A stretch of 64,000 nucleotides of DNA from Asterella californica (taxonomy: Eukaryota > Streptophyta > Marchantiopsida > Marchantiales > Aytoniaceae), in the NCBI GenBank assembly GCA_036924285.1, contig JAYKYS010000007.1, positions 18,352,001 to 18,416,000 on the forward strand. Direction: 5' to 3'. The stretch's first letter is position 1; each line of letters begins with the position of its first letter. Below the pieces are notes generated by a model. That model worked only from the letters and a program-made list of their open reading frames with translations. It did no database searches and was not told the DNA's origin. Shown here one piece after another: positions 23,691 to 37,376 of this stretch. The position numbers and the translations under genes are program-made.

Positions 23691-26600
23691 TTTTTCTTCT
23701 TCTCGTCTTTTTAGTGCAACTTTGTTGGTGACAATAAGAAGAAAAAACAAAATTGTCAACACTACATGTTTATACAGTTCTCTAGATTTCACCTCAATGC
23801 ACATTTTGAGTATTTTTGATTAAATAAATAATAATAAGTTGGAAGTTAAGAATATTTATTCATGAAACGTTTGGGTTCTTGACTTTAAAGGTATCACACA
23901 ATAGTTTGAGGATAGCTATGGGAAGGAAACAATATACCATGTTTATTTGTGAATATTTCCCTATATCCAGTAAATAAAAGATTATCGAGATCATGCGTCA
24001 GAACGTTACTTAGTGACATTAGAAACGTAATTTGCAAATATGATAAACTCGATGAAAATTATAGATATATATTTTTTAGGTATATGAGTAATACATATAC
24101 CTAAAATATATGTACATAAGATAACGAAAAGATGCAAACCTACATAAACTAGATACAAGATGATCACCCGTCAGTTCACCCAACTTTTGCTTTGATATCT
24201 TAGGGTTTATATTTACATGGAGTAATGAAAAGAAATCTAAGGTTAGTTTGACTATGAATAAATAAGAACTTCAAAAGGAAATATGATATTTTAAATATAA
24301 TCAGTAATATTCACGAGAATACACAGAACTTATTTCCACGGATTTCTGTAGCCGTATAGTGTGTTCCCATAGTGACATTTACCATAACCTAAAGCAAAGC
24401 CGGGCGCGCGACTGAAATGGGAGTGCACTGTAATGCAACGCGAACGTTTCCGGTGCTGAATGCCATCCGCGGATGCGGAACCAAACCTTTTGTTTTGTTT
24501 TGTGGGCCCAGTGTGGGGCTTTCTGCGGCCGGCCGCTGCTAGCCTGCTGCCTCTTACTGGGAGTCTTGACTCTTGACTGTCTCCCCGGCACCGGGACACG
24601 ACCCACACCGCCCGATGGGATCATGGGGCTGCCAACGAGCTGTCGGCGGTCAGCCTTTAACCATCTAAAACCTCAAATATTTTGTCATGAAGACGGATGG
24701 GAGAAACGAGCTTCTTTCCGGAAAATCTCGACTATTGTACTCTAATAAAGTTTTAGCGAAAGAGGCCCAAAATAATGGCTTCTTGCTCCGGAGCAGGAGA
24801 ATAAATAAATTATTATTATTATTTCCGAGTACAGATATCATTCCCCACATCTCATTTGCGTTCCTTACTTGTCATCTTGAACGGAGTAACAAAGAAAGTG
24901 GTCGACTTCAGGCCCAGGGACCAGGGTTACTGGCAGGGTAGCGGTTAGAGCAATCACCGTCTCACCGGTTCCGTCTAGATTACCGGATGGCTAAATAAAG
25001 CGAGCTGGACTCCAGCTCCACTAAGCGTGGAGTGGGCTCTAGAAGACACTCGTACAAGAGGGGTCGAAGGCCGCAACTCCGCCAAATGTGAAGAAGAAAG
25101 TAGGGGTGAGAGACGGTTGGGGTTACATCGCCGGAGGAAAGAGAAGTCGGTGTCCCGGTGAACGCTTTCTCTTCGTAACCGGAACATCGGAAGGTTCTCC
25201 TTCCGTTGACTAAAGTAATGAGAGCGGCACGTGCATACGGACGTCGACGGTCCAACCGCACCAATGTCGTCTACTCCCGCCATAATTCAGAAAAGGATAA
25301 AACTGAATCTAAAACTTTCGAATCATTATGAACTTTCGAGTGAATCTCTCATCCTTCAGCAACACAACTGTACTCGGATGAGTCGGATCCCACTGGGGCT
25401 CTCATGGTTCCACAAAAACACAAATCTATGGAGCTTGAATCAATCGTGGCAAGTGGGCAGGAGAACTGCATGGGACAGGGTGGGAAGAGCTCCTTGTTCA
25501 TTTGCCGCAGCAATGCAAAAGGATGGAATTCGAGTGGCGGGCGGACGGACGAGCCGGCGAGCCAGCGGGCGGGCTGTGGTCCGGACCGTCCTTCTGTACA
25601 TAGCAAAACAAACTCGAGAAAAGAACGGCATGGCATGGCCTTATCGACAGCACATGGTACCAGCGCCAGCCTAGATCCGGCATCCCGTGTAATGTGCCCC
25701 GGCAACTTTTCTAAAGATGCAGGAGAAGTCGAGAATGCGTAGGATCATTTCTGTCTCAAACCAACTAAAAAGGTGAAAAAGTACTCGAAATTTGCTCAAA
25801 ATCGCCGGTGAATTAACACAGTAGTCCGTCAATTGTCAAAAACCGCCGGCAAATTACAGGTAAGCAAGCCTGCATGGTACTACGGGGTGATGTGGGGTGG
25901 GGTGCTCGAGCAGACTGCTTATTCAACCGCTGCCTTCATTTAGCACCGGCAGCTGCATGTTGTCGCAGATGAGGGTGAAGGCGCCAAGGCACGCACGCAG
26001 AGGAATGACCCGATGGACGGCACACAGGTGCTCTGATGTTTCTGCCCGGAAATTTCATGTCATAACCGACCGTCCCCCAGACCCTAAACGCTCGTCCCAG
26101 GCCAGGACAGGGCCGTTCCTTTGCGTTGCGTTCCTTTTCACGATCGGGTGAGGTGTTTTGTTGCTGTACTTGAGAATGAACTTCGGGTTTCGAGAACTGA
26201 GCCAATGACAGCTTCTGTTAGTGCCGTGTGAAGAAGCGCAAGACGAAAATGCGAGCTCAAGCTTCCAGTGCTAGAAAGAAGCCACGTCCAGGCAGCAGGG
26301 GGTCAAAGCGGAAGCGCAGGGTCAATCGGCATAAAACAAAAACTGGGCCCATTTTACAACAGCCAACAACTGCTTCACCAGAATATGCCTGCCCTGAAGC
26401 CTTTTCTTTCTGATGATCATTGTGCAACGAAATGTCAAACAGCGGAAGCTGCAGTACCTCGACCAGGTTCAGGTTTAGATGCGTCATGTTAGACACGTAA
26501 ATTCTCTAACATATGTGATACCCTTGGCGTTTGAGGTGTCCTCCCTCTAGCCTCGGAGAACAAAGGAGACTTCCAAGAACCTGCTGGACATCTCAATTCC

Positions 26601-28085
26601 TGATAATGATACATCCGAAGGAGAGCACTTCGGCAATGGCTTCCATCCTTACCAACACTTTAGGCTCTGGTAAATTGCTCACCACACTTGAGTTCCAGTC
26701 TCAACTTACGAGCTGAACCTCGTTCAAGCAGCCAATGCTTCACTGCCGTGGATGGGCGGCGCTAGTATATTCGACGTACAAACTCGACAGCTTGAGAATC
26801 ACGGTGGCCGAATGCCGTTGTACGTATACGCGCCCGTAGCCTAAAACTCTCGACGAAAGTTCTAAGTTCTCAATGTAGCGGACCTGGTCTAGGGTACCCG
26901 GCCCTCTGAAGCACTACAGACCACTCGATAAAAGCTTCTCCTTCACTCTTCCCCACGGAAGTGATTCGTATAGTCTTGCGACGAATGTTTGAGTCTTGCG
27001 ACGAATGTTTGAGCCTTTAAGACTCTATAATCAAGCCTGTCAGAGAATCTGCATTTCACAGATCAGAATGATAAAAAACGACTTCACCAGACATATCCTC
27101 TCAGAAAATTATACCTTACTTTCTCGCTACTCACGTAGGGTTTCCAGACTTGAATGCTCTGGAGTGTCGAGGTCTACTTGCTCCTACGGTGCTACATTTC
27201 CATAAGCTTGATTTTCACTCCCTTATGGAGAGTCTAAACTCATAACGTTCAAAACGTTCAAAACGACCATAAGCGATCGGTGGTGGAACCGAATCGAGGA
27301 ATTGCAGATTGAAGTAAGCCGTGAAGTGCCATTGTGACGCGTTGTGGAGATTGAGGCAGTCCGTCTGTCCACTAAGTCACTTTAGATCTAGCTAATGTTG
27401 ACCCACTGTTGTGCACTAAGGTTGAAGAAACCCATCTGCCGCTGCACAAAGTAGTAGCTGGTATATAGGCATCAAAGACAATGGTGATTTAGGGCCCTCG
27501 TGCTTTCTAGCCCTCAGTGGTGTGAAGAAATGATAAGGTTACAGATAAAGTCATGTCAAGATTCCTGTTGGAGGAACTTGGTGATCGAAGATGATCTATT
27601 TGCGTGAACTCCAGCCGTGCTTCAGTACAACCAGTTCTTCAGAGGATGATGACGGTAATGAAAAGCGTAACAAAAGGTTCACCTATATGCACTATAATCA
27701 TCATTAGTCAAGAGAGAGAGTTTAACGCAGTAGCAGATGTTCTCTTTACAAGGAGGACGGTAATTTGCTCACAATCTGCCACCAGAATTCCTTCAAACAG
27801 GAAGTTAATACAATTTCTGCTCACTACAGTAGCGTAAGCGGGTTACTAGAGATGGCAATGCTAACAGCACAATGTGGAATACCAAGCAGACCCAAGATGG
27901 TCCGTGAAAGAGAAACTCATAATCTAGAATCTGATCACACTACTACATTTCGTGACTTCAGGCTTCCACCAGACAGGACTTCATCGATCAACCAGAGCGG
28001 CACGTGTCTAGCAGGTTGGGGCAGTCGAAAGAAATTACAACATCTTAACAGATACACAACCAGATACCAAACCGAAAGCTTAAGC
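23691..28085. other. Intergenic DNA with GC-richer islands
   Basis: The first part (23690-24350) is AT-rich. GC-richer stretches follow at about 24380-24640, 25000-25700 and 25900-26500. They contain several overlapping open frames on both strands, as GC-rich DNA does by chance, and none has a recognisable domain. A Lys/Arg-rich frame at 26228-26413 is compositionally odd but unsupported. A short exact duplication, TCTTGCGACGAATGTTTGAG, lies at 26974-27013. I call no gene here. Confidence 0.35.
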
Positions 28086-28103
28086 CCAAGGTTACTTGGA
28101 ACT

Positions 28104-28109
28104 CTTTAT
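28104..28109 (-). terminator. Poly(A) signal of the small gene at 28.5 kb
   Basis: The minus strand reads CTAATAAAGAG here, about 390 bases past the stop codon. That fits a plant poly(A) signal, with cleavage expected a little further left. Confidence 0.55.
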
Positions 28110-28499
28110 TAGAAAAGAGCCTTGCTTTACAATGTCAAATGACAGAACAACTCTTTTCTTTTCACCATTTACACACAATCTACAGTTAAACAACCCTCAA
28201 ATCTACACACAATCTACATGTAAACAGCTGTTCAATCTACAACGAGGAGACATTCTTATTTGACAACTCCAGACTTATGGAGACCTCGTCCCTGAGCTTG
28301 AGTCAATCATTTGCTTCACTGAATTTACGATTCTGCAAGGTAGATCGTTTGTGCAGAAGATCCTCCACTGAAGGGATCGCCATGTAGAAAATCTCGTCCA
28401 GCACACAAACAGAAGCACGCCAAATCGGATTTTCTTCATCTGAGCAGGTTCATGTGAGCTTGCCGCCCACCTTCAAATGGTCGTCACCATCAGCATGTG

Positions 28500-28721
28500 T
28501 CATTGGTTTTTCACCAACAACGGAGAGAGCAGCGAACCGGAGACAGACTCTGCAGGCCAGACATTTTCTTCAACCTCCACTGGTGTCGTTGCTGGGGATG
28601 CGTTGCGAGAACGATGAGCCTTACAAATGATTCCCGCTATAGAATTGACAATATTGGTGGCAATCTGCGCCTTCACATCTCCCCGACGAGGCAGACGTTT
28701 TCTGTTGTCCTCATGAGACAT
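28500..28721 (-). CDS. Small basic protein of 73 residues, RKRLPRRGDVKAQI type
   Basis: The frame starts at an ATG in good context (AAACATGTC) and ends with TGA at 28500-28502. The N-terminal third is basic (HEDNRKRLPRRGDVKAQI). A short hydrophobic stretch follows (ATNIVNSIAGIICKA), then a Ser/Thr/Pro/Glu-rich tail ending in LSPLLVKNQ. From memory, short land-plant proteins with a P-K/R-RG-x-VKA-x-I core exist, without a known biochemical role to my knowledge; that comparison needs a search. The case for a gene is contextual: a TATA box and CT-rich leader lie to the right, a poly(A) signal to the left, and an acceptor-like TTCCAG sits 15 bases before the ATG, suggesting a leader intron. It could still be non-coding RNA. 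Confidence 0.6.
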   Translation of the reverse strand: MSHEDNRKRLPRRGDVKAQIATNIVNSIAGIICKAHRSRNASPATTPVEVEENVWPAESVSGSLLSPLLVKNQ

Positions 28722-29315
28722 GTTTGCCAATCCCTCCTGGAACGTAGTATGCAGTGCTTAAACAACCCCAGTACAGCAACCACAGTGAAGTCAACAGTGA
28801 CAACGAAGCCAAATACTCTCAGAATTCCTGCAAGCGCACTTGACCCGTCAAAGCACCCTTCAAAACACTCGTGGAGCAGTGCACTAGTCGTGGCAGGGTC
28901 TTAACAAGCCTCGACAGTTCTGACCGAAAATCGAGAACAAACAGAAGCTAAAGTGTTGGCAGCACTGCGAAATTCATACTCTGGCTCCGGCTGAACTCTC
29001 AATGTCCGCAGTCCAACAATACTGAACCTGCAAGAGGCTGAAATATGTGCCCCTAAAGACCAGGAGATATAGAAATCCAATCCCCGATGGTGAGACAAGC
29101 GTACTAAGGGGCTGGGTGGCACTCAGCAGCAGCTGACAAAGGCCTCAGAAAACTGAGACAAAGGAAACAAGTCGAGACGAAAATGTGCACAAGCGGATCA
29201 AGCTGCTTCCCAGTAACTCGATAACGCCTCCTCTTCGCTCTCTCTCTCTCTCCCTCTTCCGCCGCAAAGGAGCGAGCTGCTGATTGCTACTGCTGCTGGA
29301 TGCAGAAGAGGCAAA
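28722..29315 (-). other. Leader region of the small gene, with possible intron
   Basis: The region carries a CT-rich stretch at about 29236-29260 (read on the minus strand as GA repeats) near the expected transcription start. It ends in a plausible acceptor, CGTTCCAG, just before the coding exon. No single donor is convincing, so the splicing of the leader is open. A few upstream ATGs with short frames are present. Confidence 0.4.
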
Positions 29316-29342
29316 CTGAGTTAACCTCGATTTAGGGAAGCT

Positions 29343-29350
29343 ATTATATA
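29343..29350 (-). promoter_or_regulatory. TATA box of the small gene
   Basis: The minus strand reads CTCCTATATAATAGC in an otherwise GC-rich context. The start site would be near 29315, so the CT/GA-rich leader falls inside the transcript. Confidence 0.55.
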
Positions 29351-29359
29351 GGAGGGCGC

Positions 29360-32300
29360 CGCCTCTTGTCCGCGCCATTCGGTGCAGAGAACTGGGTTAC
29401 CGGGCATCCCTGCCGGGCAGCTAACCGCAGCAGCCGGTAATAAATTCTACAGAGTCTATCTGGTCCTCACTGTGCTGTGGGGACCTTCTGTCAGAGTGGT
29501 CCCAAATTATAGTCCTGATGCCACGTGATTATATTCATCAACTGAAGATTAGCGGAAGATAACCCTATTTTGTACCAACATCCATATCACCTCACGTACT
29601 AGACTTATTTACTAGCCATGAAAACTACAATTTCTCTCATCTCTCAACATCCAGTATCCTTATGAGTACTATCATGGACAGATTTACGGCTGATAGGATA
29701 AGTTCCACATCATAGTAATTACATATGCGGAGTGCACAATCATGCAAAATTTTGGATCTGCATATTGCTTAATTAACCATGATTAATTCATCTGGTTGCA
29801 ACTTTTACATTTCCAGTGTAGCATTGCTTACCTTGTGACTTGATACGAGTTAGTGATCAATACTGATCTATCAAGTTCTGACATACATTTCCCAGGTCGT
29901 ATTAGGATAACTGATAGTAGTGATCTTCCGTACGATATAGAGTTTTATTAGTTTATTCAACAATATCTAATTCTCTCCAATCCTGGTAAGGTTGAAAAAA
30001 CTACCAAAAAAGCCACGGAGATAAGCTCTATTCGGTCCCGCCATTAGAATAGCCGCAATTCTTTCAAATCAGTTTCTTGATATTTGCATTTACATGGAGA
30101 GCATGTATAGATACTCTTGCTTGATCGCAAAGCCTGTCAAGCCGAAAAACTCAGTCCGGACAAGAATTTCTTTGGCAAATAATCAAAACATCTTGTCAAG
30201 AAATTTCCATACTTCTTAACAGATGGATGAATTTGAGCACTACGTACAATAGTGACAGATCGTTTGTCATTCAAGATCCCGTAAAGCTCTGACGGTATCC
30301 GGTGTATGAGCTCGCACCATCACGGCTTCAGGATGGTGGGGACTGGGGCCCTTGGGGGCTTTTGGGGGATTTTCTTTGCTTTCGTCTTTCCTCTTCTCCA
30401 GCTTCTTAGGGATTCTGGTTATCAGTCTGTTTAGTTTTTCTTCAACTCAGGTTCTAATCACGTCCTTTGGGAGGTTAAGGTCTTCTTCTTCACCAGTTGG
30501 CTTTTCTGTTGTTAGCGGTCTTCTCCTAAGGTTAAGCTAGGGAGAAGCGAGGCATATGGATACCAACCCGGTTAAGCTAGGTATGTGGCTCGGATCATGC
30601 GGCTCGTAGGATTTGGATTATATCTACCATGGTAGACTTTGTACTCTCCAATCCGGAGTTAAGCATCAGTTGTGGTGTGGCAATAACATCAGTATTGTAT
30701 TTTCTTCTATAGCTATATTAAGGACAAAACAAAACACTTGCTATGATTCAACCTTTCCCTGTACAATGTTTATTACAGGAATTTTGCACTTCTGAGTGTA
30801 TGGCATAAAGGATGATCTCTTAGAGACTTTAGAATTTTGTTTCTAGATAGTTTAGGTTAGAAAACGAAATATGTTTCTTTGTATTTTATTTATTTCCCAT
30901 CTTTTTTGAATGTATGAAGGACAAATGGGCACTAGGAACGTTGATGACTTTAATCACTTCAATACGAATTGCAGTAAGTTTCCTAAATCTGGCTATAACA
31001 CAAAATAGCAAAATATGCAAAATAAAATCGACCATCAATTGTTCAAAATTCTACTCTGTACGTCTTGTATGTTTTATCTAGTTATAAATCTATGGTCTTA
31101 AGGAAAGGCTACGATCCACAGGATTTAAAATAATGAACTCTTTCTTCTCCAGAAAAAAGGGAGATGGTGTAGCTATTCAAAGGTGAAATATATTCGAAAA
31201 CTATATTATCGTACTTTTCCAGCTGACACTTTGCGCAACATCATCGTTATACAGTTGAACCACCATAAGATAATGGAAACATTTGCAAGAACTATTAAGA
31301 AGTTGAAAATCAAAAGTAGATTCATTAGAACTACGTAATTAGACCCGAAAATAAGGAATGTCTATAAAAGATTTACCAGCTTTGAAATTTATTTTATATT
31401 GATTTGTTCTCAAGTGATAGGACACAAGTTTCCACACGTATTATTTGTAGGTATTGGATTCAATAATTTAAAAAAGCTTTTGAGCAGTAAAGCGCGGAAT
31501 TGTATCAGCTATTTAATTCAAAATACTCATTAGTTCACTTTTACTTAATTGTTTGTAAAATGTAACAAAATATATAAAATGCTAATGGAACATAATTCAA
31601 GAAATCAATAAACATTATAGGAAGTTATAAAAGATAAATCACCCAAAGATTATAAATAATCATTTAGTCTTGATGTCAGTGCATATACAAGTCGTATGTA
31701 GATCAAGTAAGGATATTTGATATTTTCCTCCTTTGTCAACCTCATTTTATTGCATGTTTATCTTTCAATCGATCATCTCAACCTAAACTAAGTGTTTATT
31801 CATTGGCTTCTCTCTATTCCCTTATCTTTTGCAAAATATATCTTTTGATTGCTTAAATTAGTTTGGGATTTATTTCATTATAATCAGATAAATACTATGA
31901 ATATAAGGTCTATTTATACATTACCTATAATCAAAAGTAACTCCAGAATTATACTTGTCAATAATGAAGTTTAAGTCCAAGATATTGGAAGTAAATTAAA
32001 GAAATATATAATAATTATACATCAAGTTATCTGCTATAGAATGAGTCAACCACCTTTGTAAAACCAAGTTGCTGTCCAACATATACTATATTTAACCTAT
32101 TTGGATAAATTTCACCAACTAAGCTCATGATAGAATATGTTGTTTCCAAGTTGATGTCTACTTGCATTTTGTGCTACTCCTTTACTATTGGCTAACTTCT
32201 TCTTACTAAATCCTTGTATAGCTTGGTGACAACAAGTTAAATCAAAATATGATAATTATATATAATTATTCATTCGGATCTAACTTCGTGTTACCAAGTC

Positions 32301-34815
32301 TTTATCTCCTACATGTATATAGATATCCATTCTAATCCAACTTCTTGTTACCAAGTCGGTGTCTACCTTCCAAGGTGAATCTTAGATCAAGCTATATATA
32401 TCTAGTCAAGTAAATCTAGAAAGATTTCTATTTGAAATCATATATTTTCAATCATTCTTTCAGATTCTAAATTACACTCAAGCAAATTAAAAGGAAGAAA
32501 AATTATCAAGACACTAACTTGAAATAAGATCCTGTGAATTAATATTATATTATTATACTGAAATATTATTTACGTTCTCTATCATAGCTTGAGTTCATTT
32601 CAAGAAAATTAAGAGGGGAGTTACTCGTTCTTTACTTGTCACAAAGTTGTGTGAAACTTGACGACATTGTGTCACTTAAATTCACTTCATCAAAATTTCG
32701 CAACAGAACATCATTGTGAAAGACTGTAATATGGCAATACATACATGCAAAGTGGAAATTAGAAAAACATAATGTGAAATTAAGCAATAAACACTAGAAT
32801 GTGGAAGATCGTAATATTGTATGTAATGCAATATTACATACAAAAATTAAAAACGATGTCACATAGGGAACAACGTCACATGCACCTACTAACACAAAGA
32901 GAAAAGTTTATCTTTGGTAATCACCTCTTCAATAGCTTTACAAACCAAATTATATAACCTCTTGCACTGAAGGTAGTTGCTAGTTGAACCGTGATTACAT
33001 TATTGCGAATATGATAGTCAATTCTAAACTACGAATAGATTCATGAAAATTTGAAAACTGATGTGGTATCAAGCGACAAAGAATCACTAATTTAATATGT
33101 TTTTAATAGTCTATCCAGTTAGAGCAATTTGCGAGTCATTGCTTGTTTTCTTGGTTGTTTCTACCATGTAGAATGCATTGTGCCACCTCTCAACAAGTTT
33201 ACATCAGAATCTTTGTTAATTATGTATGGTTGATTTGTCTTAAATTTAAGTATATTATACTAATTTTGTGTGTTAGAATTTTGAGTACAATTCTTTTCTC
33301 CAAATCATACTTATTATTGTTTATTGCCATCTCCTTAGGGTCAAAAAATAGTGGAAAAGTATCTTTCTTACATTGTTTAGAAGATCCACTACTATGTACT
33401 TACATATCTCAATTTGATCATGGATTCTATGACGATTGATGGATACATTTTTCTTAAGTTCACTATCTTAAGTTTTATATACAAAACTATGCAAACTTAA
33501 CTGTTGAAACTTTCTTCATTGTGCTCTTGAGATTGTGAAGAAATCTCTTGTGAGGAATGCTATCATTCGAGTTTGGAGTTTTTTCTTTGTCAAATTTTCC
33601 ACTTCATTTGAGGATTCGTTCCATCTTTACTATAATATATTTGGTTATTTGGTCAAGGGAGAGGAGTTTTTATCATTCTCCTAATGTTTTGTTCCACTAC
33701 CTTTCTCCTTTCCTAATTCTTTTCCTTTTCAAGCCAACACGGTCTTTGAGTTAAAAATCTTGGAATTTTAGTCGTCACTATGTAATCGAATCTCCATACG
33801 CATTTGTTTTGGTTGCTGAAATGATATTTTCACATTTGCACTATGTCATTCAATTTAACATCATATTCTCCTGTCTGTAACTTGATCATACTAACATGCT
33901 CTAATTTGTTCAAATTATGTATTTTATAACTCATCTATTGTCAACACTCTCCTCCATATTTGATGATTATTACTCTGAATTATGAGGATAGGCTTTTTGG
34001 CAGATCTTTTGCCCTTATATTGTATTTTAGCTTTCTTTTAGTTGGAGAACATTCTATTGTTATTTTTTAGCTTGTCATGGTTTTCTAAAAAACAATTACT
34101 ATGTTAGAGATAACCCAATATAAGATTAAAACATTTATAAGAAAAACAAGTTAATAGTTATTTTATCACATTGTCATTTCTTTTTTCCATTTCTAAACAT
34201 TTGTTTAAGAAGCCTTTTGGGCAAGTTGTAGAAGATTGAAATTATGATCAAACTCCTCACTTGAGAAAGATTTGATATAAATAATATCATACAATGTGTT
34301 GACAAAGGAGATCAAAATCTCAATCGCGATGACTTCTTGATCAATTTTACAGTGACATTATGAGATCTCGTCCACCAAATTTATGGCTCATATTCATTTT
34401 GGGCACTTGATGATATGACTACCAGTAAAGAAATCATTTATTGACTCCAAAAGATTATAAAACTTTAAATATTGTTGAATATTGCCGTAAGGCTTTGCAT
34501 TAAACTTTCACAAGACGGTAATTAAACTAAAATCATATTGTAGCATTACTACTCAAAGTATATATATAAGAGAATATAGCATGCTCATATACTGCTTAAA
34601 ATACCATATAACATGGATCATGGGTGATCATTCACTCACCACCATGAGATCACAATTGATTATAAAAAATGATTATAAAATGATATTTTTTATTTTAAGC
34701 TGCTCGATATGTAAAATCTACCCAATCTACAGATTAATAAGTTATCACCAAAGATTTCAACTGGGTATTATAAGCGATATCCAAGAGCGATTAGGTTAAT
34801 AGATCCATATATATA
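29360..34815. other. Long AT-rich intergenic DNA
   Basis: No gene is supported over more than 5 kb. A GC-richer segment lies at about 30297-30620, with GGTTAAGCTAGG at 30530 and again at 30571; it may be a fragment of an inserted element. The rest is AT-rich with chance open frames on both strands and no recognisable motif. Confidence 0.4.
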
Positions 34816-34827
34816 TATATAGAGATA

Positions 34828-34894
34828 GAGAGCTATTGGGTGATAAAGAATATATATATCTCTCTAGAGAGAGATGGAGAGCTATTGGGTGATA
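34828..34894. repeat. Short direct duplication beside an AT/GA microsatellite
   Basis: GAGAGCTATTGGGTGATA occurs at 34828-34845 and again at 34877-34894, separated by TA and TC dinucleotide runs. It immediately precedes the minisatellite. Confidence 0.8.
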
Positions 34895-34904
34895 ATTTCG
34901 GAGA

Positions 34905-35740
34905 CCTAGGAATAACTGGTTGGATCACAGTAGGTAGTTGTACAAAAATAGGTAGCAAATGACTACAGTCATTTAGTAACTACATGTTTGGTTATAATAA
35001 TTAGTTGTACAAAGACATGTAACCAAGGAGACTATTTGGTTTAATCATAGTATGCAACTACACAAAGACAATAAGACTTAGTAACTAAAGGTTAGATCAT
35101 AGTAGGTAGTATTTTAAAGACATGTAGCCAATGAGACTTAGAAATAACTGGTTAGATCATAATGGGTAGATGTACAAAGATATATAGCAAATGAGACTTT
35201 GTAAATACATGTTAGGTTATAGTAAGTAGATGTGCAAAAACATGTAAGCAATGAGACTTAGTAATAATTGGTTAGATCTTAGTATGTATCTATACAAAGA
35301 CATGTGTTCAACAGGACTTAGTAACTAAAGGTTATATCATAGAAGACAATTATACAAAGACAATGATCAAGGACTACATGACAACTGGTTAGATACATAG
35401 TAAGTAGATGTACAAAGACATGTAGCAAGTGGGACTTAGTAACTAAATGTTATATCATAGTAGGTAGTTGTACAAAGACATGTAGCCAATGGAACTTGGT
35501 AATAATTTGTCTGTACAACTACGTACATATACCTAGTTGTACAAAGACTTAATAACAACTAGGTAAGTCATAGTAGACGTGTATCCAAAGACTTAGTAAC
35601 AACAAGTTAAGTCATAATAGATACTAACTTCGTATAGATGGGTACATAAGGACTTTCTGATAACATGTTAATTATGATACGTATCTGCATAAAGACAGTA
35701 ACTTAGTAATTGACATAAGGAATTTGTAACAACATGTCAT
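34905..35740. repeat. Minisatellite with a unit of about 60 bp
   Basis: A unit of about 60 bases recurs around a dozen times. Its core words are GACTTAGTAACTAA, GGTTAGATCATAGTAGG and TGTACAAAGACATGTAGCCA. The units stay nearly in register at 60 bases from 35041 to about 35520 and become more degenerate at both ends. No codon structure is kept. It is a decayed tandem array of unknown role. Confidence 0.85.
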
Positions 35741-37376
35741 ATCAGAATGAGTTAGTTGAACTCAACTTCAAAAGTTTCAAAAACTATATAAGTTTAGACA
35801 TAATTTCATAAAGGATGATTGAGAAAGAAACTTTGATTAGTTTTTTCTCCATGATTACACTAAGTTTGGAAGAGCAAAGACGTTATATTACTTCACTTTG
35901 CGTTTCTTTTCATAACGAATTAGGTAAATTTGAATGAGATGTGGTTGGTGCTCTGAATAAAAAGACACCAGTGTATACCTAAAAGTGGATAAAGAGATCT
36001 ATCGCTTTGGCATGGAGAAGACGCTACAACGTTGCACTTTGAAGGTGAGCAGAAGAATGAGACTACAAGCATAAGTTACCATGACCACTGCCTCCAACAT
36101 AAAAAAAATATTATCAAACAAATGAGTTTTTCATACTCATTAATTTATGGCCAAACCCTTCTTCCTAAAAGGAATGGGTTATAAACTAAAACCTGGCTCT
36201 TCTTAGCCTCTCTTTGAGCGAGAAATGGATAATAGCAAACTAAAACCCAACGCTCAGATAAATTGTTTTAGTTTTTTAGCAAAATCACCATCGATGGTAA
36301 TTAATAATTGATCACTGCAAAGGCACTGAATTTAGTTTGCAAAAGCACAAAATTCATGGGAGTTCACCATATTTGGTATTTGTATTGGCCAAAAAGTCAA
36401 AAGAGTTTCTTCCCAACTGGCAGTTGAAAGTTTTACCACGTTGAGTATACAAAGGTAGCCGATACTGTCCGAGCGCTGCGACTACGTAGTAGGATCCGAT
36501 AGGGGCGACAGTGACCGCTACTCATAACTGTCGGTACTTTCCAGTAGCCTTACACTCTGGCCGAAACTCTAGAGTCTAGATTGAGTTGTTCGGATGGAAT
36601 CTTCTGACTCCGGCTCTGTTCAGAAAATCCATATCACGACTTCGACCACAGTCGTCTACGACCTGGTCGAATAGTCCCCCATGCTGCTTGACTGTGCTTC
36701 AAACTGTACTGCCAGAACTCACTGCAATTCGGAACAACATCCATCAGTTTACTGTACACGTATTTGATAATGGAGCAATACTGTACACGTATTTGAGAAT
36801 GTACTCGTATCATTTCCCAACAGTGATCGATCGCCAAGCAATTTCCCTTTACTGCGAACAGTTCTGAATATCTCGAAAAGCAGTATTTAGTTTCTAGTTA
36901 AGTCTCCTTTTTCTTGAAGCAGAACCAAATATCCCGCATAGAAGTAAATAGAAAGGAAAATAATGATAATGATAATAGAAAATAATAATCCAAACTGGAT
37001 AAAACGGTAGGCAAGAGTAGGAAACAAAAGACATAGATTTAGAAGTAATTCAGGTGTAAACATGATATATGTAATACGTAACAAGAAGAGAAAAACAAAA
37101 TCAATGAAAGATTAGAGCCTAGGCATGGTCACGCTGGATAATACGTTGTAGAACCCAGTCGTCATTCTCCACTCACACACGAGGCGGAAAATAAATAAAT
37201 TCTGGATGTCTTTTACTTAACTCATGGATGGAATAGCGTGAATATTTTGTTCGGATAGTTTAACGTTAAGATATACTAGAGCGTGTCAAAGCTAGAATTT
37301 TTGAGAAATATTCTAACGCGTGTAAGAGTATTATTATTTATGCAGAGGGTTTTCGCAGGTATTTCCGGAGGTGCAG
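35741..37376. other. AT-rich intergenic DNA with a GC-richer patch at 36.45-36.9 kb
   Basis: No gene is supported. A duplication of ACTGTACACGTATTTGA lies at about 36752 and 36779 inside the GC-richer patch. An imperfect hairpin with AAACCC and GGGTT arms lies near 36150-36190. Confidence 0.4.

Noticed and set aside
25231..25742. Long open frames on both strands in a GC-rich island
   Set aside because: Overlapping frames on both strands are expected by chance in GC-richer DNA, and none is recognised.
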